A DNA stretch of 64,000 nucleotides from Saccharospirillum sp. Lineage in GTDB: Bacteria; Pseudomonadota; Gammaproteobacteria; Pseudomonadales; Natronospirillaceae. Under the pieces are notes generated by a model. That model searched no databases. It was not told the origin of the DNA and was given only the letters and a program-made list of their open reading frames with translations. Location of the stretch: assembly GCA_022565595.1 (NCBI GenBank), contig JAIUML010000020.1, forward strand, positions 1 through 64,000, given 5' to 3'. Positions 43,014 through 51,034 of this stretch are shown in pieces. The position numbers were made by a program, and so were the translations under genes. The stretch's first letter is position 1; each line of letters starts with the position of its first letter.

Positions 43014-45176
43014 ATGCGAACAATAACAATGAAGCACCTGAGCCTTGTCGCTGCAAGTGGCCTGTTGCTGGCACTGGGCGGCTGCGACAGCAATGGCGCA
43101 AACGGTCAGACAGACAACGACAATGGCGATACGCCGCAGTTTACCTTGAATACTTTGCCTGCCGCAGTCATTGGCGATGTCATCCAGCGCAGCTATGACG
43201 GTATTAACGATGATTTGCTGACTGCCGGGCTGGGCGCCGACGGCCTTGCCAGCGGCACGGCGCCGGGCTACGCCAATGCCTATGTCCCAACCGTTGCCGA
43301 ATTGCGCCGCAATGCCATTTATGCCAACTATCGGGCTCTGGTACCAACAGGCACCGGTAGTGGCTACGGGGAATTTTTCGGCCCCACAGTCGGCACTGAC
43401 AGCACAACAGGCATGATCCCTGGTCAGGAATGGCTGGCCCTGACGCTGGACGGCAATGCCCCAGTCAGTGTCATGGTGCAGGTGCCGGAACACTTTAACC
43501 CGGAGGCCGCCTGTATGGTGACCGCACCAAGCTCCGGTTCAAGGGGTATTTATGGCGCCATCGGCACCGCCGGTGAATGGGGCCTGAAACGCGGCTGTGC
43601 CGTGGTCTATACCGACAAGGGTACCGGCACTGGCGCACACAACCTGACCGCCAACCGGGGTCAGAGCCTCGAAGGGTTGCTGGTGGATGCAGATGACCCC
43701 ACTGTGCTCTTCGCAGCGGATTTGAGCGATGCCGAGCGGGCCGCCTACTTGAATGACTACCCCAATCGACTTGCCTTCAAACATGCGCATTCCGGCGATA
43801 ACCCGGAAAGCGACTGGGGCAAGCATGTATTGGACGCCGTGCGCTTCGGTTTTTATGTGATCAACGAAATACAGGGTGAGCAAAACGAGGAAGGTCAGCG
43901 TGGGGTTAGTCTGGTACCAGACAACACCCTGGTCATTGCGTCCAGTGTCTCCAATGGTGGCGGTGCCTCAGTGCTTGCGGCTGAACTCGACAGCGAAGGC
44001 TTGATTGATGGGGTGGCGGTATCTGAACCCAACGTCAACCCGGCCCTGGGTGAGACCTTCAGCATTCAGCAGGGCACAGCGGATGCCATTACCGAACACA
44101 GCCGCAGCCTGCTCGACTACACCACCGCTTTGGCCGTCTATCAGGGTTGTGCCAATCGGGCGCCCAGCATAAAAGACGATGCGCCTCTCAATGCCGTATT
44201 CAATGATGCAACCATCAATGAAAACACCTGTGCCGCGCTGGAGGCAAAAGGCCTGGTGAGCGGAGCAACTCTGGATGAGCAAGCTGAAGATGCGTTGCGT
44301 ATCCTGGTCGAAGACTTTGCGCTGGCACCTGAACAGAACCTCGTTCAACCAGCCAATTACGGCATCAATGTGCCACAGTCCATTGCCATCAATTACGCTA
44401 ACAGCTATGGCCGCTTTAGTGTGACCGATAACCTTTGCGGCTTCAGCTACAGTGCTGTGGCCAGCAATGAGAGTACCCCCCTGGCAGAGATTGCCGAGCG
44501 GGCTCTCTTTGCCACCAGCAATGGCATACCACCCACCGGAGGAGTGGATGTGTTGTATAACGATGCCGACCAGGGCGTTGCAACCCAGATGCGTCAGGCA
44601 ACATCACCCAGCAGCGGGCTTCAGGATCATGCCCTGGACGGCTTTCTCTGCTTGCGTGCACTGGTTACAGGTATAGATCCAGTAACAGGAACGGCCCTCA
44701 CCGGTGAAGCCCTGGAGCACTCGCAGCGAGTACAGCAAGGCATTGAAGAAATTCGCGCCAGTGCCAACTTGCAAGGCAAGCCAGCGGTTTTCGTAACGCC
44801 ACGCAACGACCAGATACTGCCGATCAACCATTCGTCGCGCCCTTACTATGCACTCAATCAATTGGTAGAGGGTGAGGCCAGTCAGCTGCGTTACTACGAA
44901 GTGTTGAACGCACAGCACCTGGACTTGTTGAACGATTTCCCCGGCTTCAACGAACTCTACATCCCGCTGCACCACTACCTGTTTGAGGCGCTGGACCTGA
45001 TGTACGCCCACCTCACTGATGGTCAGGCATTGCCACCCAGTCAGGTAGTGCGCACCCTACCTCGTGGTGCCGGCGCACCGGCCATCAGCGCGACCAACTT
45101 GCCGGCCATTGCAGCCAGCCCGGATGAGGCAGATCGTATAACCTTCAGCGGTACTCTGCTGTCCATTCCGGACTGA
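43014..45176 (+). CDS. D-(-)-3-hydroxybutyrate oligomer hydrolase, lipoprotein form
   Basis: This enzyme family cleaves soluble 3-hydroxybutyrate oligomers released from polyhydroxybutyrate. The 720-residue precursor starts with a lipoprotein signal (LLLALGGC, Cys24, Asp at +2). The family's features are clear: RRNAIYANYRALVPTGTGSGYG, WLALTLDGNAPVSVMVQVP, SSGSRGIYGAIGTAGEWGLK, the DKGTGTGAHNL segment and the nucleophile SSVSNGGGAS (Ser313). Members with a lipobox would be membrane-tethered rather than freely secreted. TGGAG lies 8 nt before the ATG. No PHB synthesis genes are in the window. Confidence 0.9.
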   Translation: MRTITMKHLSLVAASGLLLALGGCDSNGANGQTDNDNGDTPQFTLNTLPAAVIGDVIQRSYDGINDDLLTAGLGADGLASGTAPGYANAYVPTVAELRRNAIYANYRALVPTGTGSGYGEFFGPTVGTDSTTGMIPGQEWLALTLDGNAPVSVMVQVPEHFNPEAACMVTAPSSGSRGIYGAIGTAGEWGLKRGCAVVYTDKGTGTGAHNLTANRGQSLEGLLVDADDPTVLFAADLSDAERAAYLNDYPNRLAFKHAHSGDNPESDWGKHVLDAVRFGFYVINEIQGEQNEEGQRGVSLVPDNTLVIASSVSNGGGASVLAAELDSEGLIDGVAVSEPNVNPALGETFSIQQGTADAITEHSRSLLDYTTALAVYQGCANRAPSIKDDAPLNAVFNDATINENTCAALEAKGLVSGATLDEQAEDALRILVEDFALAPEQNLVQPANYGINVPQSIAINYANSYGRFSVTDNLCGFSYSAVASNESTPLAEIAERALFATSNGIPPTGGVDVLYNDADQGVATQMRQATSPSSGLQDHALDGFLCLRALVTGIDPVTGTALTGEALEHSQRVQQGIEEIRASANLQGKPAVFVTPRNDQILPINHSSRPYYALNQLVEGEASQLRYYEVLNAQHLDLLNDFPGFNELYIPLHHYLFEALDLMYAHLTDGQALPPSQVVRTLPRGAGAPAISATNLPAIAASPDEADRITFSGTLLSIPD

Positions 45177-45184
45177 GTGACCTC

Positions 45185-45211
45185 ACCGGCACAAGGACGT
45201 GCCGGTTCTTT
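45185..45211 (+). terminator. Rho-independent terminator
   Basis: ACCGGCAC-AAGGAC-GTGCCGGT followed by TCTTT, 8 bp past the hydrolase stop. It also covers the end of the convergent yifB. Confidence 0.75.
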
Positions 45212-46709
45212 AAAAGGGTTTCAACAGCTTCTCCAGTTGCCGACAATTCAGCGCTTCGATCAGGGCCGACTTGTCGATGTCGGGCTGATCGCGCAGGTCT
45301 GCAATGGTGCGCGCTACTCTTAGTATTCGATGATAAGCACGGGCGCTGAGGTTTAGTTTATCCATGGTGGTTTCCAGCATGGTGCGTTCTGCAGTTTGCA
45401 AACCTCCATACCGATCCAGTGCCTTCCCCGATAGCTCTGCGTTGGCACAGCCCTGGCGTGCCAGTTGTCGCTCCCAGGCCGCGACCACCCGTTTTTGAAT
45501 GATGGCGCTGGGTTCTTCCTGGGTTGGGCGGGTCAGCATTTCTCTCGGCAGCATGGGGACTTCGATGTGCAGGTCCATCCGATCCAGAAAGGGGCCAGAG
45601 AGTCGCGACAGGTAGCGTTGCATCTGTTCGCGGCTGTAGCGTTGAGAGCGAGGGTCATCCGGGCTGTAGCCGCCAGGTGTGGGGTTCATGGCGGCGACCA
45701 ACTGGAAGCGAGCCGGAAAACGGGTCTGGCGGGCGGCGCGGGCGATGTTGACCTCGCCGCTTTCCAGCGGTTCCCGCAACACATCCAGCACCGAACGCGG
45801 AAATTCCGCCAGTTCGTCCAGAAACAGAACGCCTCTGTGGGCCAGGGTTACCTCACCGGGCCGGGGTACCGAGCCACCGCCAATCAGGGCGACACCTGAA
45901 GCAGTGTGATGTGGTGCTCGAAAAGGCCGGTGCCCCCAGTTCAGTGGCAAGCCGCTGATCGATTGAATGCTGGCGATTTCCAGCGATTCGGCTTCGGTCG
46001 GCGGTGGCAGCAGGCCGGGCAATCTTGAGGCAAGCAGGGTTTTGCCGGTGCCTGGCGGGCCAAAATACAGCAGATTGTGCTGACCGGCAGCGGCAATCTC
46101 CAGCGCTCGCTTGGCACTCTGCTGGCCCCGAACATCGGCCATGTCTGGCACATCGGCCCTTTCGCCACTGGGCTGATACTCGGCCCTGGGCAACTGGCTC
46201 TGGCCGCGAAAGTGAGCGGTCACTTGCAGTAGATGCTGCGCCGCCAGTACGCGGCTGTCGCTGGCCAGGGCGGCATCGGCAGCGTTTTCCTGGCTGGTGA
46301 TCAGGCTGCGACCTTCGGCGGTACAAGCAATGGCGGCCGGCAAGGCACCAGGGCCTGCGCGCAGCTCGCCACTGAGAGCCAACTCACCTAGGAACTCGTA
46401 GTCGTCGAGTTTGTCGGCGGGTAGCTGGTCGCTGGCGACCAGGATGCCAAGCGCGATGGCGAGGTCAAACTGGGCGCCCTGTTTGGGCAGATCGGCCGGG
46501 GCCAGGTTGACGGTGATGCGCCGGTCGGGAAAATCGAACTGGCTGTTAAGTAGGGCTGAACGCACGCGGTCGCGTGCTTCCTTGACGGCCGTTTCTGGTA
46601 GGCCAACCATGGTGAAGCCGGGAAGACCGTTGGTCAGGTGCACTTCGATAGTGACCTGCGGTGCTTCCATGCCCAGACGGGCGCGGCTGTAGAGAACCGC
46701 TAAACTCAT
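45210..46709 (-). CDS. comM: YifB/ComM-type AAA+ magnesium chelatase-like ATPase
   Basis: ComM is a hexameric helicase that promotes branch migration during natural transformation; E. coli YifB is its homologue. From the ATG at 46709 (MSLAVLYSRARLGMEAP, matching the E. coli start; AAGG 6 nt upstream) the product is 499 residues. It shows GLPGFTMVGLPETAVKEARDRVRSAL, LAPADLPKQGAQFDLAIALGIL, Walker A FGPPGTGKTLLASRL near 215, Walker B VLFLDELAEF and AARQTRFPARFQLVAAMNP. The presence of comM does not by itself prove competence. Confidence 0.93.
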   Translation of the reverse strand: MSLAVLYSRARLGMEAPQVTIEVHLTNGLPGFTMVGLPETAVKEARDRVRSALLNSQFDFPDRRITVNLAPADLPKQGAQFDLAIALGILVASDQLPADKLDDYEFLGELALSGELRAGPGALPAAIACTAEGRSLITSQENAADAALASDSRVLAAQHLLQVTAHFRGQSQLPRAEYQPSGERADVPDMADVRGQQSAKRALEIAAAGQHNLLYFGPPGTGKTLLASRLPGLLPPPTEAESLEIASIQSISGLPLNWGHRPFRAPHHTASGVALIGGGSVPRPGEVTLAHRGVLFLDELAEFPRSVLDVLREPLESGEVNIARAARQTRFPARFQLVAAMNPTPGGYSPDDPRSQRYSREQMQRYLSRLSGPFLDRMDLHIEVPMLPREMLTRPTQEEPSAIIQKRVVAAWERQLARQGCANAELSGKALDRYGGLQTAERTMLETTMDKLNLSARAYHRILRVARTIADLRDQPDIDKSALIEALNCRQLEKLLKPF

Positions 46710-46883
46710 ACTCATCCTTGGGGTACTGTGTGACACCCCGAAACATACGCGGTTATTTCGCGCTGGGCAATAATCCAGGGGGAAAGCTGTGATCGAGTCG
46801 ATAGTCGGTTAATATGTATCTGTTACATGATGCGGAGTTGGTCTGCTCATTTGAGTCTGAACACCTTGTAAGCTTTCGTAGCG

Positions 46884-47080
46884 GTGGCCCGCGCCTACTG
46901 CCACGGATGCCTCTGAGGGGTCGGTGTGAATCCATCCCTGGAACCTCGACCGCAGGATATGAATCCCTTCCATGGGATTCACCCTTCGGGCTCGCTGAGC
47001 TCGTGCTAAAACGCTCCTGGCGTTTTAGTCCGTGCTGCAGCCGCCCCCTCAGAGGCATCCGTGGCATCCGCCGCTGGTCA
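46884..47080 (+). repeat. Cloverleaf repeat, copy D (divergent, extended)
   Basis: Perfect 21-22-bp arms lie at 46899-46920 and 47045-47066. Inside are hairpins TGAATCCCTTCCATGGGATTCA and CTAAAACGCTCCTGGCGTTTTAG around ACCCTTCGGGCTCGCT, the same module as in copy B. The canonical CGCTGTAAATAC start is altered here, and a second pair GGTCG/CGACC opens the interior. The remaining 46737-46883 holds nothing I recognise. Confidence 0.7.
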
Positions 47081-47107
47081 TCGATAAAACATAATATCTA
47101 AAAGATA

Positions 47108-47638
47108 GTGAGACTACTTTTGCAACGTATTCGCCCCTGGCAGATGGTGACTGTAGTGATGGCATTTTTGGTGGTAGTCGCAGGTTACTGGGGCCTGCTG
47201 CAGTACCAGGACAAACAAGAACGAGAAGTTGAAGCGCCGCAGCAATTATTGATGGCCTTGCAGGCCGTTAGTCAGGGTGAGGCGTCACTCAGTGAAACCA
47301 TGATAGAGGCAGAGCGGTTGCGGGCTGATCTGATGGAGCGCATTGCAATTGAGCTGGTGTCGGACTTGGCCGAAACGGGTCATCCTGATCCTGAGAACGG
47401 AGCTCAGAAACTGCTGCAGAGTGCCAGTAGTTATCTGCAAACTCAGGAAGGCTTGATGGCCGGGCTGGAACAGACGCTGGTGGCTGTCAGTAATGGCGAT
47501 TGGCAACCCTTGATTCAGCAGCCAGAGGAATGGTTGGTCCAGATTGGGGAGGCTTGTCTATTGTTGGCCTATGCCGGTTCGGAGCCAGAACATTATTGGG
47601 TGTGGGTGAGCTTGACGTCCTGTGCTCGGGCGGAGTAG
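47108..47638 (+). CDS. Hypothetical single-pass membrane protein
   Basis: The 176-residue product starts with a GTG and has one N-terminal membrane helix (MVTVVMAFLVVVAGYWGLLQY, about 13-33), then a helical, acidic periplasmic-type region (QGEASLSETMIEAERLRADL and following). No family is recognised. A later ATG at 47144 would cut the helix short, so the GTG is preferred. It ends 2 bp before the convergent FIST-GGDEF-EAL gene. Confidence 0.55.
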   Translation: MRLLLQRIRPWQMVTVVMAFLVVVAGYWGLLQYQDKQEREVEAPQQLLMALQAVSQGEASLSETMIEAERLRADLMERIAIELVSDLAETGHPDPENGAQKLLQSASSYLQTQEGLMAGLEQTLVAVSNGDWQPLIQQPEEWLVQIGEACLLLAYAGSEPEHYWVWVSLTSCARAE

Positions 47639-47639
47639 C

Positions 47640-50180
47640 TCAGTTCACTACTCGGTGGCTGGTCTGAACAGAGAAGTCGCTGGCTGGTAGGGGTTCGGCG
47701 AGGTAAAAGCCCTGGAAGAAGTCGACGCCCATGATCTTCAGGGTGGTGTAGAGCGCTTCGTTGTGAACGTGCTCGGCTACGGTGCGAATGTGCAAGTCCT
47801 GGCAGAGTTGCACCACTCTTTTGACCAGGATGCGGTTGATGTCGCTGTCGTTGAGGTGGCGAATCAGGCTGCCGTCGAGCTTGATCCAGTCCGGTCGCAA
47901 GCGTAGCACTCGCTCCAGGTTGGAGTAGGCGCTGCCGAAGTCGTCGATGGCCAGTTTGCAGCCGAGGCGACGCAGCTCGTGCAGAGTGTAGGTGAAGCGG
48001 TCGAAGTCGCGCAGGCCGTCGGACTCCACGATTTCCAGGGTGACCCGGTTGGCGTCCAGGCCTTCACGGAACCAGTGTTTCAGGCGGTCGATCAACTGGG
48101 GGTTGCCCAGATCTCTGGCGGTGAAGTTCAGGGTGAAACCAACGTCCTGATCCTTGAGCAGGCGGCAGGTCTCGTCAATCATCATCATCGACAGGCGCGG
48201 GTAAAGCTGGGTCGGTTTGACCAGGTCGAGAAAAGCGCCGGGTGAATGAATCTCCCCGTCCAGCCGCAGTCGCATCAGGGCTTCAACGTGGTGTACCTGG
48301 CCATGGCGATCGAACAGGGGTTGTACATAGGGGACAACATCGTGGTTGGCCAGCGCTTTGCGAATACGGCTGAGCCACAACAAGCCGTCTTTTTTCTGGT
48401 GTTCTGTGCTGGGCAGTTCCACGGCTCGCGCTATGGGCAGCTGATGCAGATGCGCATGCCGCCGCGCTTCCGAAGCCTTGATCAGTAAATCCTCACCGCT
48501 GTTGGTCATGTCCGGTGGCAGCTCATCGAGGTGAGCGGTGCCGGCGGTCAGCAGGATGGGCAGAACATTCTGAACCAGTCGATCGCTGAACAGGTCGCTT
48601 TGGCTTTGCAGGCGTTCTGTCAGTTGTGCCATGCCCCTGAAAAACGCCTGATGACTGCAGGCATCCGGCGCGGAGATCAGAAACTCGTTGGGTGAGCCTC
48701 TATAGAGCAAGACGGTAGTAGGCAGTAGTTCAGGAAGCGCATCCTGGATGGCCCGGCTCAGGCTGCGCAGCAACTGATCACCAACAGTATAGCCATAGAG
48801 GTTGTTGATCTGACGCAGGTTGTTGATTTTCAGGCTGCACACCTGAACGATGGGCCAGGGGTCGTTGTCTTCCAGGCTTTGCAGCAGGGCAACCCGGTTG
48901 GGCAGGCCTGTTACGGCATCGGTTTCATAGCGGCGCAACAGCTCGTGGGTTTTGCGGTCGACCTCGGCGGCGAGATCCTGGTTGATCATATCCAGTTCCT
49001 TGGCCGAGGCCTGGATCAGCCGGAACAGGGGAGCCAGCGAAGGACGCTGGTAGATCGGCAAGGTTTTAGGTTGCATCGACTCTTCCGCCAGACCGACCAC
49101 CGTCATGCTGTGTTGCAGCATACGCGTTACGCCGCGTTCATGAGAAATCTCGCCAAAGCAGTAGATGCCTGTCAGCGGAGAAACCTGAGTAAGCGGAAGC
49201 AGATCGTTTTCCGGTTGCTGGGGTGAGAAATGCAAACGGCTGATGCAATTGAACGCCAGCATCAGTTCGGGAGGCGATTCATTGAAGCGCAACGCCCCAT
49301 CGCAGACCTGTTCAAAAGTCATGGAAGGGTGACTGTAGGCAAAGCGCAGCCGATCACCGGTTTGCAGGCGCTGAGACATGCGAAAGCCACCCTGGGGCAG
49401 CGCCATCATGGGCGTGATCAGTTCTTCTTTTTCACCGCTGATGCGGATCAGCGGAAAAGAGGCATAATCGGTCCCGCCCAGTGCCTTGCCCCGGTTCAAA
49501 TAGAGGTCGTACAAGGATTGAGCCGGCTGGTGGTCCAGTTCGAACAGCTGTTCGCCTTCGCTGCCGGTCACCGTCCAGGTCGGGCCGATCTGATGCCACT
49601 CGATGTAGGACTGACTCAACGCCTTGAACTCGCTCCCGGTAAAGGTCACCGCCAGGGCATGGTTGTACAGGAAGCGACCGTCCGCATAGAGCCAACCCTG
49701 GTCTGCGTCTCTGACCCGCCCGCCGGCAACGGTCACGCTGGGGTGTGTCTGGTCCAGCCAGTGAAAAAGCCGGTTATAATCGGTGCTGTCGGCACTGAGC
49801 AGGGTCAGCGCCAGTTGTGTATTCTCTTTGATGATGGGCGCATAGAGCCGCTCTCCAAGCTCGGCCGAGGGCTCCCGCCAGGGCAACAGGTTCATTTGGA
49901 CCTGACTGTGCTCAAGCTGGACGCATTGCACCAGAACGCTATCCTGCTCAACCTTGCCACGGTGAATAAAGGCGCCACAATAGCTGCCAACCACAGTTGC
50001 CTGAGGCCAGAGGGCTTCAAACCAGGGCAGGATTTCAGAGAGGGCATCGGGGTGGAGGTTGGCAAAAACGAGAATCAGCAGTGAAGGGTTGTCTTCGAGT
50101 GTTTGATGGAGTCGCTTTAGTTGCTGCAAGCCGCACTCAGCGTCGGGGTCTAATGTGAACGCATGGAGACGGGCAGCCAT
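47640..50180 (-). CDS. FIST-GGDEF-EAL signalling protein with degenerate GGDEF
   Basis: An 846-residue soluble protein: FIST N-terminal sensory domain (about 30-225), FIST C-terminal domain (about 235-375; LYDLYLNRGKALGGTDYASFPLIR), GGDEF (about 420-560; TDAVTGLPNRVAL) and EAL (about 590-835). In GGDEF the catalytic motif reads RGSPNEF, so cyclase activity is unlikely. EAL keeps EALMRL, the Asn in FTLNFTARDL, IDDFGSAYSNL, WIKLDGSLI and FFQGFYLAEP, with ELTE changed to EIVES; it is probably an active or binding-competent phosphodiesterase. FIST domains are thought to bind small ligands. The first codons lack a clear ribosome-binding site. Confidence 0.88.
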   Translation of the reverse strand: MAARLHAFTLDPDAECGLQQLKRLHQTLEDNPSLLILVFANLHPDALSEILPWFEALWPQATVVGSYCGAFIHRGKVEQDSVLVQCVQLEHSQVQMNLLPWREPSAELGERLYAPIIKENTQLALTLLSADSTDYNRLFHWLDQTHPSVTVAGGRVRDADQGWLYADGRFLYNHALAVTFTGSEFKALSQSYIEWHQIGPTWTVTGSEGEQLFELDHQPAQSLYDLYLNRGKALGGTDYASFPLIRISGEKEELITPMMALPQGGFRMSQRLQTGDRLRFAYSHPSMTFEQVCDGALRFNESPPELMLAFNCISRLHFSPQQPENDLLPLTQVSPLTGIYCFGEISHERGVTRMLQHSMTVVGLAEESMQPKTLPIYQRPSLAPLFRLIQASAKELDMINQDLAAEVDRKTHELLRRYETDAVTGLPNRVALLQSLEDNDPWPIVQVCSLKINNLRQINNLYGYTVGDQLLRSLSRAIQDALPELLPTTVLLYRGSPNEFLISAPDACSHQAFFRGMAQLTERLQSQSDLFSDRLVQNVLPILLTAGTAHLDELPPDMTNSGEDLLIKASEARRHAHLHQLPIARAVELPSTEHQKKDGLLWLSRIRKALANHDVVPYVQPLFDRHGQVHHVEALMRLRLDGEIHSPGAFLDLVKPTQLYPRLSMMMIDETCRLLKDQDVGFTLNFTARDLGNPQLIDRLKHWFREGLDANRVTLEIVESDGLRDFDRFTYTLHELRRLGCKLAIDDFGSAYSNLERVLRLRPDWIKLDGSLIRHLNDSDINRILVKRVVQLCQDLHIRTVAEHVHNEALYTTLKIMGVDFFQGFYLAEPLPASDFSVQTSHRVVN

Positions 50181-50195
50181 ATATAGGTCGGCAGA

Positions 50196-50540
50196 GTGAA
50201 TGTGTTTCGTAAGTCTATGTTAAAGAAACCTAAAGTGAAACCTCATGTAAGCCAAATCTCACAAAAAATCGGCGGGAAAGCTTACAAACACTGGTCGGTA
50301 TACATATTGCGATGTGCCGATGGCAGCCTTTACACAGGGGTCACGACAGACCTCGAAAGACGCATGCGTCAACATAATGGCGAAATTCTGGGCGGTGCAC
50401 GCTACACCCGAGGCCGCCGACCCGTCACCCTGGTCTACCAGGAAACCCACCCGGATCAAGTCTCCGCCTGCCAGCGGGAGGCCCTCATCAAGAAGCTGAC
50501 GCGTGTGGCCAAAGAGCGGTTGATCCTGGTCTCGGCTTAA
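50196..50540 (+). CDS. GIY-YIG nuclease-like protein (UPF0213/YhbQ)
   Basis: A small GIY-YIG fold protein. The core is WSVYILRCADGSLYTGVTTD and LERRMRQHN near 33-61, with GARYTRGRRPVTLVYQE after, as in the YhbQ group. The frame is 114 residues from a GTG at 50196 or 107 from an ATG at 50217; the basic N-terminal 25 residues are unusual. It diverges from the FIST gene by only 15-36 bp, so the two starts must share a very short promoter region. Confidence 0.85.
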   Translation: MNVFRKSMLKKPKVKPHVSQISQKIGGKAYKHWSVYILRCADGSLYTGVTTDLERRMRQHNGEILGGARYTRGRRPVTLVYQETHPDQVSACQREALIKKLTRVAKERLILVSA

Positions 50541-50559
50541 TTTACCCGGTACACATAAT

Positions 50560-50681
50560 CCGCAATGGCTACCCGGTATGCCTCTGAGAGGGACGCTGTA
50601 AATACCTCCATGTACGCTCGGCGGTTCCCATCCGTGGGAACCGACGCCCTCTCAGAGGCACACCGGGCATCCATCGCTCGA
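50560..50681 (+). repeat. Cloverleaf repeat, copy E (canonical)
   Basis: Arms at 50572-50592 and 50647-50667 pair with one or two mismatches. Inside in order: GGGACGCTGTAAATAC, first hairpin with loop CTCCATGTAC, GCTCGGCGG, second hairpin TTCCCATCCGTGGGAA and CCGACGCCC. The flanks TCCGCAATGGCTACC and CGGGCATCCATCGCTCG match the other copies. It is the clearest example of the consensus. Confidence 0.88.
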
Positions 50682-50764
50682 CTTTACGACAAGTCATGAT
50701 TTCTCAAAACAGCCAATTGCATATGGCAACAGTGGAGTTGTTTCTACTGAATGTGGCCGATATT

Positions 50765-50940
50765 GCAAGCGCCCGATGCCGGGTAGGCCTGTTTGAGGGC
50801 GTCGATCCCCAGGGCCGCTTTTTGCTCCTGCAAAAGCGGCACTTCCGCCATCCATGGCGGTCGGATAAGGATCGCCGAGCTTACATGGATGTACTTGCAG
50901 CGTCCCTCAAACAGGCCTACCCGGTAGCGGGTGCGAACCA
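50765..50940 (-). repeat. Cloverleaf repeat, copy F (nested insertion)
   Basis: Perfect 21-bp arms at 50779-50799 and 50904-50924. On the minus strand it reads GGGACGCTGCAAG, first hairpin TACATCCATGTA, AGCTCGGCGA, then a second hairpin whose stem GATCC/GGATC is opened by an insert carrying a CCGCCATGGATGGCGG stem and a GCCGCTTTTGC-type stem, then CGACGCCC. It lies 84 bp from copy E in the opposite orientation. The rest of 50541-51034 holds no coding sequence I can support. Confidence 0.85.
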
Positions 50941-51034
50941 CTGCTGCAAAACCAAACCTTGCCGAACAAAAACAACAGCGCCTTTGCAGCCAACCCCAAT
51001 TAAGCCAAACTGAGCAGACTAAAAAAACGAGCCG

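Noticed and set aside
46884-47080. Insertion sequence or CRISPR explanation for the long inverted repeats
   Set aside because: No transposase frame, no regular direct repeats with spacers; the internal sequence is hairpins only.
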